Assembly (NCBI GenBank): GCA_016178015.1
Contig: JACOUB010000005.1
Span: 31,793-95,792 of the forward strand
Length of the DNA: 64,000 nt
Direction: 5' to 3'
Source: Methylocystis sp.
GTDB lineage: Bacteria; Pseudomonadota; Alphaproteobacteria; Rhizobiales; Beijerinckiaceae
Below the pieces are notes generated by a model. It ran no database searches and was not told the origin of the DNA. It saw nothing but the letters and a program-made list of their open reading frames with translations. Below are positions 1 to 7,813 of this stretch, one piece after another; the first letter of the stretch is position 1, and every line of letters starts with the position of its first letter. The position numbers were made by a program, and so were the translations under genes.

Positions 1-75
1 GGCGCCGGTCATGAAGCGAATGGCCCGGGAGCGTTCTCCAGAGCTGGGCTTTATTTTCGCGTCCAGGTGGCTTAA
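1..75 (+). other. possible 3' end of an upstream ORF cut by the window edge
   Basis: Frame 1 is open from the window edge to a TAA at 73-75 and would encode the last 24 residues of a protein whose body lies outside the window. Nothing recognisable is encoded, so this may be non-coding. The following 66 bases up to the ACP gene hold no gene I can see. Confidence 0.15.
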
Positions 76-141
76 CGAAGACCGGCTCGCCAGCGCGCAG
101 ACGCGAGCCGCATGGCTGAAGGACCTTGAACGGAGGTGGTC

Positions 142-423
142 GTGGCAGAAAATCTGCAGGACAAAGCGAAACTGATCGAAGACATCATCGAGGTCATCGC
201 GGCGGAGGGAATGGTGGATCGCACCAAGATCACGCCGGACGCGTCCATCGAGAGCCTTGATTTGAAGTCCGTCGACATCGTGATGATTCTCACCGCGCTT
301 GAAGAAAAGTTCGATGTCTATATTCCTATGGATGGCACCCTTCAGGAAGCCAAAGACGTGCAAAGCCTGATCGAGGCAATCGCCGATTACATCCAAAAAG
401 AGAAAGAGAAAACAATAACATGA
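142..423 (+). CDS. acyl carrier protein, dedicated to the lipid locus
   Basis: A 93-aa acyl carrier protein. It would carry acyl chains as 4'-phosphopantetheine thioesters. Aligning the C-terminal half of the helix (ALEEKFDV, matching ALEEEFDI of FabC/AcpP) places the phosphopantetheine serine at Ser43 in the motif KSVD. The usual DSL is therefore KSV, a divergence typical of specialised ACPs. I prefer the GTG at 142 because GGAGG lies at 132-136, five bases upstream; an in-frame GTG at 136 overlaps that site. The gene overlaps the condensing enzyme by ATGA, so the two are translationally coupled. By context it probably supplies acyl-ACP to serine palmitoyltransferase or ceramide synthase, as the dedicated ACP does in Caulobacter. 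Confidence 0.9.
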   Translation: MAENLQDKAKLIEDIIEVIAAEGMVDRTKITPDASIESLDLKSVDIVMILTALEEKFDVYIPMDGTLQEAKDVQSLIEAIADYIQKEKEKTIT

Positions 424-1676
424 CCTGTTTGTCCGGGGGCGCCGGCAAACGTCGGGTCGTGATTTCAGGAATGGGCGCGGTTTCGGCCGCCGGCGTTGGC
501 GCCGAAAAGCTGTGGGTCGCCGCGCGTGATGGGATTGCTCAAATTCGCGCGCTCGTGACCGAGCGGCCCTATGAACGGCGCATCAGGATCGCGGCGCAGG
601 TGCCGGATTTCGATCCCGCCGATTACATCGAGCCTGAACTCGTGCCCTATTGCGATCCGTTCACACGGTTTTCCATCGCCGCCGCCGACGAGGCGATGGC
701 CAACGCGGGTTTTGGGCGCAAGGACATCGCCGGGCCGCGCACCGGGGTGATCATTGGCACCGGCATCGGCGGCATGACCACCATCGAGAACGGCATCTAT
801 CGCTTTTACAACGGGAGTGGCCGGCCCGATCCGTTCAGCGTGCCGCGCCTTATCCCGAGCGCCGCGCCGACCACGCTGGGCATGCGCTATTCCTGCACCG
901 GCCCCACTTTCGCTATCGGCAGCGCCTGTTCCTCGGCGAGCCAGGCGTTGGGCGTCGGAATGCAAATGATTCGCTTCGGGCTCATCGACCGCGCCATCGT
1001 TGGCGGCACGGAGGCATGTGTCATCAATGCGACGATTTGCGCCTGGGAGGGGCTTCGGGTCTTGACGCCGGATCGTTGCCGTCCCTTCTCCAAGGGCCGC
1101 AACGGCATGACCCTGGGCGAGGGCGCTGCCGTTTTCATCATCGAGACGCTCGACGCCGCTTGGGCGCGCGGACATACGCCCTTGTGCGAATTCGCCGGCT
1201 ATGGAACGACCAGCGACGCCAAGGATCCGGTGCGCCCGGACGTCGTCGAGGTCACGAACGCGATGACGCTGGCCTTGACGGACGCTGGCATGGAGCCTCG
1301 CGACATCGATTATCTGAATGCGCATGGAACCGCGACGCACGCCAACGACATCGCTGAAGCCGAGGCGATCGGACGCGTGTTCGGCGACTATGCCGCGCGT
1401 TTGCCCGTGTCCTCGACCAAGCCGGTGCACGGCCATGCCCTCGGCGCCTCGGCCGGCCTCGAGCTGGCGATCGCCATCAGCGCCTTGCGCGATCAGATCG
1501 CGCCGCCCACCATCAATTTCCTCGAGGCCGATCCGCGGTGCCCGATCGACGCCATCCCAAATGTCGCGCGGTCCGTGCCGATGCGCGCCGTCATGTCCAA
1601 TTCCTTCGCCTTTGGCGGAATCAACGCCGTCTTGATCGTGCGCTCGCTCGAAGGCCGAGGCGCCCATGGGTGCTGA
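420..1676 (+). CDS. beta-ketoacyl-ACP synthase (KAS II/FabF type)
   Basis: A 418-aa thiolase-fold condensing enzyme, the usual length for FabF-type KAS. The catalytic set is present: Cys170 in SACSS, His302 in NAHGTAT, Lys334 and His339 in STKPVHGHALGA. The sequence is divergent from housekeeping FabF, for example SACSSAS in place of TACASG. It would elongate ACP-bound acyl chains by decarboxylative condensation with malonyl-ACP. It sits directly behind a dedicated ACP and before two hot-dog proteins and an SDR, so it probably belongs to a private elongation cycle that makes the acyl part of the sphingolipid. The substrate is inferred from context only. Confidence 0.9.
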   Translation: MTCLSGGAGKRRVVISGMGAVSAAGVGAEKLWVAARDGIAQIRALVTERPYERRIRIAAQVPDFDPADYIEPELVPYCDPFTRFSIAAADEAMANAGFGRKDIAGPRTGVIIGTGIGGMTTIENGIYRFYNGSGRPDPFSVPRLIPSAAPTTLGMRYSCTGPTFAIGSACSSASQALGVGMQMIRFGLIDRAIVGGTEACVINATICAWEGLRVLTPDRCRPFSKGRNGMTLGEGAAVFIIETLDAAWARGHTPLCEFAGYGTTSDAKDPVRPDVVEVTNAMTLALTDAGMEPRDIDYLNAHGTATHANDIAEAEAIGRVFGDYAARLPVSSTKPVHGHALGASAGLELAIAISALRDQIAPPTINFLEADPRCPIDAIPNVARSVPMRAVMSNSFAFGGINAVLIVRSLEGRGAHGC

Positions 1677-2085
1677 CACTTCCAGCGCGGCGCTCGCTCA
1701 GGAGACCAGATTGGGGCCGATCCGCGTTCGCGTGGACAAGGATCGCCTCGCGGCGTTTTGTCGCGAGACCGGCTTCAAGGAGAGACCGGACGGCGTCGCT
1801 CCGATCTGTTTTATCTCGGTCTGGCTGAGCTCGCCGGACGTCCATAGCGCTATTTCGCGGCAATTCGCGGCTGAAAACAAACTGCCGTTACACGAATCGC
1901 AAAGTTTCGATTGTCGCCTGCCGTTGCGCAGCGGGGAGAGTTACGACCTCGTCGTCGCCCTGCGCCATGAGGAAGCGCCGCCGCGCGTCGTCGTGAACGC
2001 CGAGGTGTCAACGCTTCAAGGGAGCCTTTGTCTGCGCGCCGAGACCCTGTTGCGAATCGTGAGCCGCGGAGGCCTCGGGGCATGA
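1666..2085 (+). CDS. hot-dog-fold protein, MaoC/FAS1-dehydratase-like
   Basis: A 139-aa protein overlapping the KAS gene by 11 bases (ATG 1666). Length, the hydrophobic beta-strand pattern and the position just before an obvious MaoC-type gene suggest a hot-dog fold of the N-terminal-MaoC/FAS1-like dehydratase kind. I do not see the D-x(4)-H hydratase motif. It may form a heterodimer with the next protein, as split hydratases often do. The assignment rests mostly on context and could be wrong. It ends in an ATGA overlap with the next gene. Confidence 0.55.
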   Translation: MGADTSSAALAQETRLGPIRVRVDKDRLAAFCRETGFKERPDGVAPICFISVWLSSPDVHSAISRQFAAENKLPLHESQSFDCRLPLRSGESYDLVVALRHEEAPPRVVVNAEVSTLQGSLCLRAETLLRIVSRGGLGA

Positions 2086-2504
2086 CGACGCATGGTTTGC
2101 CGGCGCCGGGAGAGCGCCTCCCGGAAACGCAAATCGGTCCGTTCGACGCGGCTGCGCTCGCCCGTTACGCAGATGTTTCGGGCGACCACAATCCGCTGCA
2201 TCTCGATGACGCCCTGGCGCGCTCGCTCGGCCTTCCCGCGCCGCCCGTGCACGGCATGAAATTACTCGCGGCTTTCGAGCCCATGCTGGCGGCTTGGCGG
2301 AGCGATCTCGCCTTGACGCGGCTGAGCGGCAAATTCATACAGCCCGTGTTTTGCAATGAAAAAGTCATCTTGTCCGGCCGCGTTTTGCGCGCCTCGCGGG
2401 CGGAGGGCGTATTATTGCGGCTGTTCGCGCATGGCGGCGCGCGGGTTCCGGCGATCATCGCCGAAGCGTCGTTGATCGCGCCAGAATTGCGGGACGCAGG
2501 CTGA
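2082..2504 (+). CDS. MaoC-like acyl dehydratase (R-specific hydratase type)
   Basis: A 140-aa protein starting at ATG 2082, which overlaps the previous stop. The frame is open further upstream, but the ATGA coupling makes 2082 the natural start. It carries the hot-dog hydratase signature YADVSGDHNPLHLDD near residues 27-41, with the Asp/His pair expected for hydration or dehydration of 3-hydroxyacyl thioesters. In this operon it would remove water from 3-hydroxyacyl-ACP made by the KAS and SDR steps. Alternatively it could be an (R)-enoyl hydratase. It ends in TGATG, overlapping the next start. Confidence 0.82.
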   Translation: MTTHGLPAPGERLPETQIGPFDAAALARYADVSGDHNPLHLDDALARSLGLPAPPVHGMKLLAAFEPMLAAWRSDLALTRLSGKFIQPVFCNEKVILSGRVLRASRAEGVLLRLFAHGGARVPAIIAEASLIAPELRDAG

Positions 2505-3298
2505 TGCGCGAGGCGCAACGCATTCTCATCACCGGCGCGTCGAGCGGCATCGGCCGCGCCCTGGCGTTAGGCTACGCGGCGCCGCGCCGAAGCCTCCTGC
2601 TGCTCGGGCGAGACGCCGCTCGTCTCGAGCTTGTCGTGCAAGAATGCCGCGCCAAGGGCGCCGCGGTCGAAACGTCCATTGTCGACGTGCGCGACCGTCT
2701 CGCAATGGCGGCGTGCGTCGAACAGGCGGGCGAGCGCCAATCGATCGATCTGCTCATCGCCAACGCCGGCGTCGCCACCGGCCTGTCGCCCGGCCAGTTC
2801 GTCGAAGATCCGCAAGCCGTACGCGGCGCTTTCGCGATCAACGTGCTCGGCGTGTTCAACACCGTCGAGCCGGCAATCGCGCCGATGTGCCAGCGCAAGA
2901 ACGGACACATCGCGGTGGTCGGCTCGATGGCGGGCCTGCGCGGCCTGCCTCACTCTCCCGCCTATTGCGCCACCAAGGCGGCCGTTCATCTTTATGCCGA
3001 TTCGCTGCGCGGCGCGCTGGCGCGGCATGGCGTGAATGTGAGCCTCATCGTGCCCGGCTTCGTGAAGACGCCGATGAACGCAAAACTTAACGGATGGCAG
3101 CCCGGCGCGCTCAGCGACGAGCAGGCGGCGCGCATCATCAAGCGCGGTCTGGAGCGTGGCGCGGCGGTCATCGCCTTTCCACTTTTCGTCTATTATGCGA
3201 TGAGGTTGTTTACCGTGCTGCCGCCGCGGATCGTCGATTCCGTCATGGCGCGCTTTCATTACGAGCTTGCGCAAACAACCGAGCGGGAGGAGCCGTGA
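2504..3298 (+). CDS. short-chain dehydrogenase/reductase, candidate 3-ketosphinganine or 3-ketoacyl-ACP reductase
   Basis: A 264-aa classical SDR. It has the Rossmann motif GASSGIG at residues 11-17, NAG at 87-89, catalytic Ser141 and the Y154-x3-K158 pair. The C-terminal third contains a hydrophobic stretch (about residues 222-242), as in membrane-associated KDSR/FVT1-like ketosphinganine reductases. In this operon it could reduce 3-ketosphinganine after the SPT step or serve as the ketoreductase of the dedicated elongation cycle. The sequence alone does not decide. No separate CerR-like epimerase-type reductase is present in the window. It overlaps its neighbours on both sides (TGATG upstream, GTGA downstream). 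Confidence 0.85.
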   Translation: MREAQRILITGASSGIGRALALGYAAPRRSLLLLGRDAARLELVVQECRAKGAAVETSIVDVRDRLAMAACVEQAGERQSIDLLIANAGVATGLSPGQFVEDPQAVRGAFAINVLGVFNTVEPAIAPMCQRKNGHIAVVGSMAGLRGLPHSPAYCATKAAVHLYADSLRGALARHGVNVSLIVPGFVKTPMNAKLNGWQPGALSDEQAARIIKRGLERGAAVIAFPLFVYYAMRLFTVLPPRIVDSVMARFHYELAQTTEREEP

Positions 3299-4476
3299 TC
3301 GAGACTATCCTTCCTGCCATCGTTGTCGGTTGCGGCGTCTATTGGACGATCGCGGTCTTGCTGTTGCTCGTTTCGGTCGTCGCCACGATCGTGCAGCCCT
3401 GGGTTTGCGAGCGCTACGCGACGCGAAAAGATCAGCCGCCGGTGTCGATCGTCCTTCCCGTGAAACTGCTCGAGCCAGGATTCTTTCGCGCGCAAGCCTC
3501 CGCGTTGGAGCAGGATTATCCGCAGTTCGAAGCGATTGCTTCGGCCGTGGAGCCAAGATCGCCGGCGATCGAAGAAATGCGCGCCATCTTCGCCAAATAT
3601 CCCGAGGTTCCCTCGCGCGTTCTGCAATCTGCCGCGAAATTCGCCAAGAGTCCCAAAGTGGACAATCTGTTCGCGCCCTTCACGGAAGCCGCCAACGACG
3701 TGATTTTCATGAAGGACGCCGATGTCGTCTTGAAAAGAGACGACTTGGCGCAATTGCTTCGCCATCTCGCCGACGATGTCGGCCTCGTTTGCGCGATACG
3801 CCACGCCGCCGAGCCGAAGAATTTCGCCGCCCATATCGAGGCGGCGATTCTGAACGGACCGCACGGGCGCATGTTGTTCCTCGCCGCGGCCTTGGGGCAA
3901 GGGTTCGGCGTCGGCAAGATCATGCTGTTCCGCCGCAGCGACTTTCTCCGCGCCGGCGGATTTGCGGCCATCGCCCATGCCTTGGGCGAAGACAACGCCA
4001 TGGCCAAGGCGGTGAAGAAGATCGGTCTGCGCTGCGTCTTTTCGCATCGCACCGTGCGTCTGGAGCTGGGCGCAAGAAGCTTCCTCGACATCTATAACCG
4101 GCAGTTGCGCTGGAGCGTCACCAGGCGCGACGACGAGACTCTTTCTTTCTTGCTCGAGCCGCTATGTCAGGCCCTGCCGGCTTTCGCCGCGGCCTTTGTC
4201 GCAGCGCCGCTCGCCGGAATGACGCCGCTGGCGGGCCTTTCAGCGACAGTCGCGCTGTGGTTTTCGCTCGAGACGTTGCTTGCCTTCGTCAAGGGATGGC
4301 CGGCGCCGCTGCTTGCGCCCGTGATTTTTCTTGTTCGCGAAGCGGTCATGCTCGCGGTGTGGCTGCGCGCCTGGACCACCAATCGGGTGATTTGGGCGCA
4401 AGATACGCTCGACGTACGCGCCGATAACGACGGGGCGGGGCGGTTCTCGCAAAACGTCGCCAAAGAAGAAGGATAG
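3295..4476 (+). CDS. ceramide glucosyltransferase-like glycosyltransferase (GT21/HpnI type)
   Basis: A 393-aa inverting GT-A glycosyltransferase with an N-terminal membrane anchor (about residues 5-32) and C-terminal hydrophobic segments. The D1,D2,D3,(Q/R)xxRW layout of ceramide glucosyltransferases is visible: KDADVV near residue 141, GEDNAMA near 231 and RQLRW near 268-272. It would transfer a sugar from a nucleotide sugar to a lipid at the cytoplasmic face. Hopanoid HpnI is a close relative and an alternative, but the neighbours argue for ceramide. The start is GTG 3295, overlapping the SDR stop and preceded by GGAGG at 3286-3290; a longer frame beginning at 3094 is an out-of-frame shadow of the SDR. 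Confidence 0.85.
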   Translation: MIETILPAIVVGCGVYWTIAVLLLLVSVVATIVQPWVCERYATRKDQPPVSIVLPVKLLEPGFFRAQASALEQDYPQFEAIASAVEPRSPAIEEMRAIFAKYPEVPSRVLQSAAKFAKSPKVDNLFAPFTEAANDVIFMKDADVVLKRDDLAQLLRHLADDVGLVCAIRHAAEPKNFAAHIEAAILNGPHGRMLFLAAALGQGFGVGKIMLFRRSDFLRAGGFAAIAHALGEDNAMAKAVKKIGLRCVFSHRTVRLELGARSFLDIYNRQLRWSVTRRDDETLSFLLEPLCQALPAFAAAFVAAPLAGMTPLAGLSATVALWFSLETLLAFVKGWPAPLLAPVIFLVREAVMLAVWLRAWTTNRVIWAQDTLDVRADNDGAGRFSQNVAKEEG

Positions 4477-4481
4477 AACGC

Positions 4482-5771
4482 TTGGTCTTAGGTCTCCTCC
4501 TGCTTTTAGCCGATAGTCTCTGCGCGCTGAGCTTGCTGATCTTAGTCGTGATCGGCGCAGGATTCATCGCCATCATCGCGCGCTTCCTCTATGACGAATT
4601 GCGCGGGATCAGAGATCCGCAGCCGATCGTCTTGCCGGACGCGGAGCTGCCGCGCGTCGTGCTGCAGATCCCGGTGTTCAACGAGCCGCTGGTGACCGAG
4701 CAGGCGCTTCGCTGCGCGGCTCAGCTCGATTGGCCTAAGGACAGACTGCGCATTCAAATGCTCGACGATTCGACCGACGAAACGACCGCGCGGGCGGCCG
4801 CTGTCGCTGCGCAATTGCGCGCCCTTGGCGCGGACATCGAGCATGTGCGCCGGCGCGATCGCTCCGGCTTCAAAGCGGGCGCGTGCGCCGCCGGGCTCGC
4901 GCTTTCGGACGCGCCGTTCGTGGCCATGCTCGATGTCGATTTTCGCCCCCCTCCCGGCTGGCTGAAACGGACGGTTCCGCTGTTGGTCAAGGACCCGAAG
5001 GCTGGTTTCGTGCAGTCGCGCTGTGAATTTTCCAATTACCAGAAGAACTGGCTGACGCGGGCGCAAGGCCTCGTGCAGGATGGCCATTTCCTGGTCGAGC
5101 AGCGCAGCCGCGCCCATGCCGGTTGGCTGTTCCAATTCAATGGCACGGGCGGCATATGGCGTCGCGAGGCGATCGATGCGTCCGGCGGCTGGTCGGATTA
5201 CTCGCTGTGCGAAGACCTCGATCTCACCGTCCGCGCGGCGCTTAAGGGCTGGCATGGGATTTTCGTTTCCGAGCCGCCGATCCCAGGGCAAGTCCCGGAA
5301 GGCATCAGGGATTTCCGCCGTCAGCAGCGGCGCTGGTCGAACGGTTTCATGCAGGTGGCGCAGAAGACCATTCTGCCGCTGTGGCGCGCCCCGTGGACGC
5401 TGATGCAACGGCTGGCCGCGATCGGGCTCATGGCGCACCAGATCTTCTTTCCGGCGGCGGCCATTGGGTTATTGGCTTTGATTGTCGCCGTGATCCTGCG
5501 TGGCGGGACCATTGTTCCCTATCTGCCCGCCCTCGAACTCATCGCCCTCATGACGACCATCGTCGTCTTCGGCATGACCCTGCCGCCTTACGTCGCGCTG
5601 CGCCGCGGCCCGCTCATCGAATACGTCAAGACCATGGCCTCGGTGCCGCCGTTGATGATGTATCTCGCCTTTTCCAATGGGGCGAAGATTCTCCAGACGA
5701 TGCGCGGGCGCAAGTCCACTTTCAAGCGCACGCCCAAGATCGACCACTCGGTGAATGCGGAAGTGGAGTGA
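4482..5771 (+). CDS. CslA/CesA-like family 2 glycosyltransferase
   Basis: A 429-aa membrane glycosyltransferase. It has an N-terminal membrane helix, a GT2 domain (IPVFNE near residue 64; DDSTDE; DVDF; SLCEDLDL; and QQRRWSNG, the QxxRW signature) and about four C-terminal membrane segments ending before residue 400. This matches glucomannan-4-beta-mannosyltransferase/CslA-type or glucosyltransferase enzymes, which can be processive. It lies five bases after the GT21-like gene, so it probably adds a second sugar, or several, to the glycolipid head group. The start is TTG 4482 with an AAGAAGGA ribosome-binding site about eight bases upstream; no nearby ATG fits better. Confidence 0.87.
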   Translation: MVLGLLLLLADSLCALSLLILVVIGAGFIAIIARFLYDELRGIRDPQPIVLPDAELPRVVLQIPVFNEPLVTEQALRCAAQLDWPKDRLRIQMLDDSTDETTARAAAVAAQLRALGADIEHVRRRDRSGFKAGACAAGLALSDAPFVAMLDVDFRPPPGWLKRTVPLLVKDPKAGFVQSRCEFSNYQKNWLTRAQGLVQDGHFLVEQRSRAHAGWLFQFNGTGGIWRREAIDASGGWSDYSLCEDLDLTVRAALKGWHGIFVSEPPIPGQVPEGIRDFRRQQRRWSNGFMQVAQKTILPLWRAPWTLMQRLAAIGLMAHQIFFPAAAIGLLALIVAVILRGGTIVPYLPALELIALMTTIVVFGMTLPPYVALRRGPLIEYVKTMASVPPLMMYLAFSNGAKILQTMRGRKSTFKRTPKIDHSVNAEVE

Positions 5772-5827
5772 TCCGAAATCCAGCTGATTGCTTCGGCGAG
5801 CCAGCATGTTTGCATGTCTCGCGCATT

Positions 5828-5872
5828 CCTTCTCCCGTGAAACGGGAGAAGGCAGCCCTCGCGTTAGCGAGG
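5828..5872. repeat. family A palindrome plus CCCTCGC/GCGAGGG stem
   Basis: Palindrome 5828-5852 with arms CTTCTCCCGT and ACGGGAGAAG is followed at once by a second stem, CCCTCGC-GTTA-GCGAGGG (5855-5872). The same pairing style recurs elsewhere in the window, so this is a composite repetitive extragenic element. Confidence 0.8.
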
Positions 5873-6016
5873 GTCGGATGGGGGCGCTTGCGGCTCGCTC
5901 AAATCTTGCAAAATCGCCTCGCGGATTCCTTCGAGCGCGATAGTTCCGCCGCCGCGCTTTTCTGCAAAACGGCGGGCGCGGCAAGCGCCCTCATCCGACC
6001 CAGCTTCGCTGGGCCA

Positions 6017-6042
6017 CCTTCTCCCGCGTCGCGGGAGAAGGG
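6017..6042. repeat. family A palindrome
   Basis: A near-perfect inverted repeat with arms CTTCTCCCGC and GCGGGAGAAG. It belongs to the family also seen at 5828, 10561, 12121, 39185 and 63971. Confidence 0.8.
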
Positions 6043-6137
6043 TTCGCGCCCAGCCGAATTGGGCATCCCCAAAGATGTATGCGTCCCGTAGCCCCGCAAG
6101 CGGGGAGAGGAAGAAGCAGCGCCCCACCCTGCCCCCG

Positions 6138-6806
6138 TCACACCGCCTGCGTGCCCGGCTTCTGGTCCTTGGCGTAATTGGTGCCGAAAACGTAATCCCA
6201 CCAGAAGGCGTGGATGCCGAAGCCCTTCGTCGCGTCGCGGAAGTGATGCAGCATGTGCAGCCGCCGCACAAACAGGCCGAATTGCGATTTCGGCTGACCG
6301 TAATGCGTCCAGTAATGCACCCAGTCATAGAGCACGTAGGCGCTGATGTAGCCGGCGAGCACCGGATAGGAAAAAGACGCGCCGAACAGCAGCCGGATGA
6401 TGGTCAGCGCGATCAGGATGATCGGCCCCGACAACAGCAGCGGCATGACCAGCCGCAGCGGATCGTTCGGATAGATATGATGCACGCCGTGAATGAGGAA
6501 TTGAAAACGCGGCCCCAACCCGAACGGCAGCGGGAAGACGGTGTGGAACAGATAGCGATGGCCGAAATATTCGGTCAGCGTCCACGCCACATAGCCGATG
6601 ACGAGGGCGGCAATGATCGCGCCGCCGCCATAGATGGTCAATGAGTAAGCGAGCAGTCCGAGGACGATCGGGCCATAGGCGATGACCGGCGTCAGATAAT
6701 GGACGCGCGACAACTTGTCGAGCAGATCATTCTCGAACAGGCGCGGCGAAGCGGCGAGCGGATCGGCGCTCGCCGCGTGTTCCCTTACATTGGCGTCGTT
6801 GGACAT
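6138..6806 (-). CDS. fatty acid hydroxylase superfamily protein, FA2H/Scs7-like (sphingolipid fatty-acid hydroxylase candidate)
   Basis: A 222-aa polytopic membrane di-iron protein. The histidine clusters of the hydroxylase superfamily are all present: HRYLFH (His83, His88), HGVHH (His106, His109, His110), HYWTH (His164, His168) and HMLHH (His184, His187, His188). Four to five hydrophobic segments bracket them. The family includes sterol desaturases, carotene hydroxylases and fatty-acid 2-hydroxylases; placement beside ceramide genes favours hydroxylation of the ceramide acyl chain or sphingoid base. ATG 6806 has AGGA upstream; ATG 6815 would give an ATGA overlap with the desaturase and adds three residues. 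A much longer frame reaching 7370 is antisense-strand read-through, not protein. It is the last gene of the - arm. Confidence 0.88.
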   Translation of the reverse strand: MSNDANVREHAASADPLAASPRLFENDLLDKLSRVHYLTPVIAYGPIVLGLLAYSLTIYGGGAIIAALVIGYVAWTLTEYFGHRYLFHTVFPLPFGLGPRFQFLIHGVHHIYPNDPLRLVMPLLLSGPIILIALTIIRLLFGASFSYPVLAGYISAYVLYDWVHYWTHYGQPKSQFGLFVRRLHMLHHFRDATKGFGIHAFWWDYVFGTNYAKDQKPGTQAV

Positions 6807-6811
6807 GGGTC

Positions 6812-7813
6812 TCATCCTGCTGTCGCGGCGGCGGGCTCCAAAGACAGCGAACGGCTCGCTGCTTCGACATTCTGCGTGCGGGTCTTCAGCGAATAGCGCG
6901 GATCGAAAATAAAGGTGACGAGCATCGCCACCCAGGAACGCTGGCATTCGAGGTCTTCGTAAAATTCCGGCGTCATCGCCTTCAGCGCCGGCAACCGCAT
7001 CCACGGGACTTCGGGGAAGTCGTGATGCCCAGTGTGATAGCCGATGTTGAGCGCGAGCGTGTTGAGCGGTCCGTAATAATCGAATGTTCCCTGATCTGGA
7101 CCATGGGCGAAATGCTCCTGAAGCCAGCGCGCGCTTAGCGGATGCAGTCCGCCCACCGCGAACCAGAATGAAAGGAACAGATAGAGCATCGCATTGGCGC
7201 CGAAGACGTTGAGGACGATCAGGTCGAAGACGACGATGACCGCTATGTTGATATAGGTCCACTTGCCCCAGATCGGCACTGTACCCTGGAGCCGGACCAG
7301 CCGCGAGAGTTGAATCGCGGGGAAGAAGAACATCCACACCGCCTTGCGCCAAGTGCTGTTGCCGACCCACTCCACTTCCCAGTGGCCTGGAACGTCGGCG
7401 TCGTAGTCATAAGCGCTCAGATGCGAGTGATGTTTGACGTGGTAGCAGCGCAGCCCCATGGCGGTGGGAAAGCCGTTGGAGAGATCGGCGAGCAGGGCCG
7501 TCAGCTTATTGTGGAGCGGGTTGGCGAACACGCAATTGTGGAGGGCGTCGTGAATGATGACGTAATTGGCGTGATTGGCGAAGGCGCCGATGCAGATGGC
7601 GAACAGCAAAGTAAGCGGCCACCAGGAAAGCCCCAGCCAGCCGAGCAAGGCGGCGATCGTCATCTGAAGGGCGAAGATGCCTAGCGCAATCTTGAACGTC
7701 GTTTCGTCGTGGCCAAACAGCGTCTCCACCTGCGGGTATTTCTCAAGTATTTGGCGGCGCCGCTCCGAGTGCGTGCGGTCGGCTCCGTTTGGGGAAATCG
7801 ATAGGACTTTCAT
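6812..7813 (-). CDS. sphingolipid delta-4 desaturase (dihydroceramide desaturase, DEGS homologue)
   Basis: A 333-aa membrane desaturase. It aligns by eye along its whole length with eukaryotic DEGS. The N-terminal lipid-desaturase segment has RRRQILEKYPQV (residues 18-29). The three histidine boxes are HDALH (88-92), HVKHHSH (125-131) and HTGHHDFP (260-267). The DEGS-type stretches GGLHPLS (221-227) and YYGPLNTLALNIGYH (246-260) precede box 3. DEGS enzymes insert the 4,5-trans double bond into dihydroceramide, using O2 and a di-iron centre. The start ATG overlaps the stop of the upstream GNAT-like gene (ATGA) and its own stop overlaps the hydroxylase, so the three form one transcript. A true delta-4 desaturase in a bacterium would be notable; regiochemistry is inferred. 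Confidence 0.9.
   Translation of the reverse strand: MKVLSISPNGADRTHSERRRQILEKYPQVETLFGHDETTFKIALGIFALQMTIAALLGWLGLSWWPLTLLFAICIGAFANHANYVIIHDALHNCVFANPLHNKLTALLADLSNGFPTAMGLRCYHVKHHSHLSAYDYDADVPGHWEVEWVGNSTWRKAVWMFFFPAIQLSRLVRLQGTVPIWGKWTYINIAVIVVFDLIVLNVFGANAMLYLFLSFWFAVGGLHPLSARWLQEHFAHGPDQGTFDYYGPLNTLALNIGYHTGHHDFPEVPWMRLPALKAMTPEFYEDLECQRSWVAMLVTFIFDPRYSLKTRTQNVEAASRSLSLEPAAATAG

Larger units (their letters stand above)
5772..6137. other. intergenic region between the two convergent arms of the lipid locus, filled with palindromic repeats
   Basis: There is no gene. The 366 bases separate the + arm from the - arm and hold three copies of the TTCTCCCG/CGGGAGAA palindrome family (5828-5852, 6017-6042, 6091-6110) plus a second stem CCCTCGC/GCGAGGG at 5855-5872. 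The stems lie between converging transcripts and could act as transcript ends, but there is no T-run to support intrinsic termination. Confidence 0.7.

Noticed and set aside
6807..7370. N-terminal extension of the hydroxylase frame to 410 codons
   Set aside because: It lies out of frame over the desaturase gene; the true start has a ribosome-binding site at 6806.
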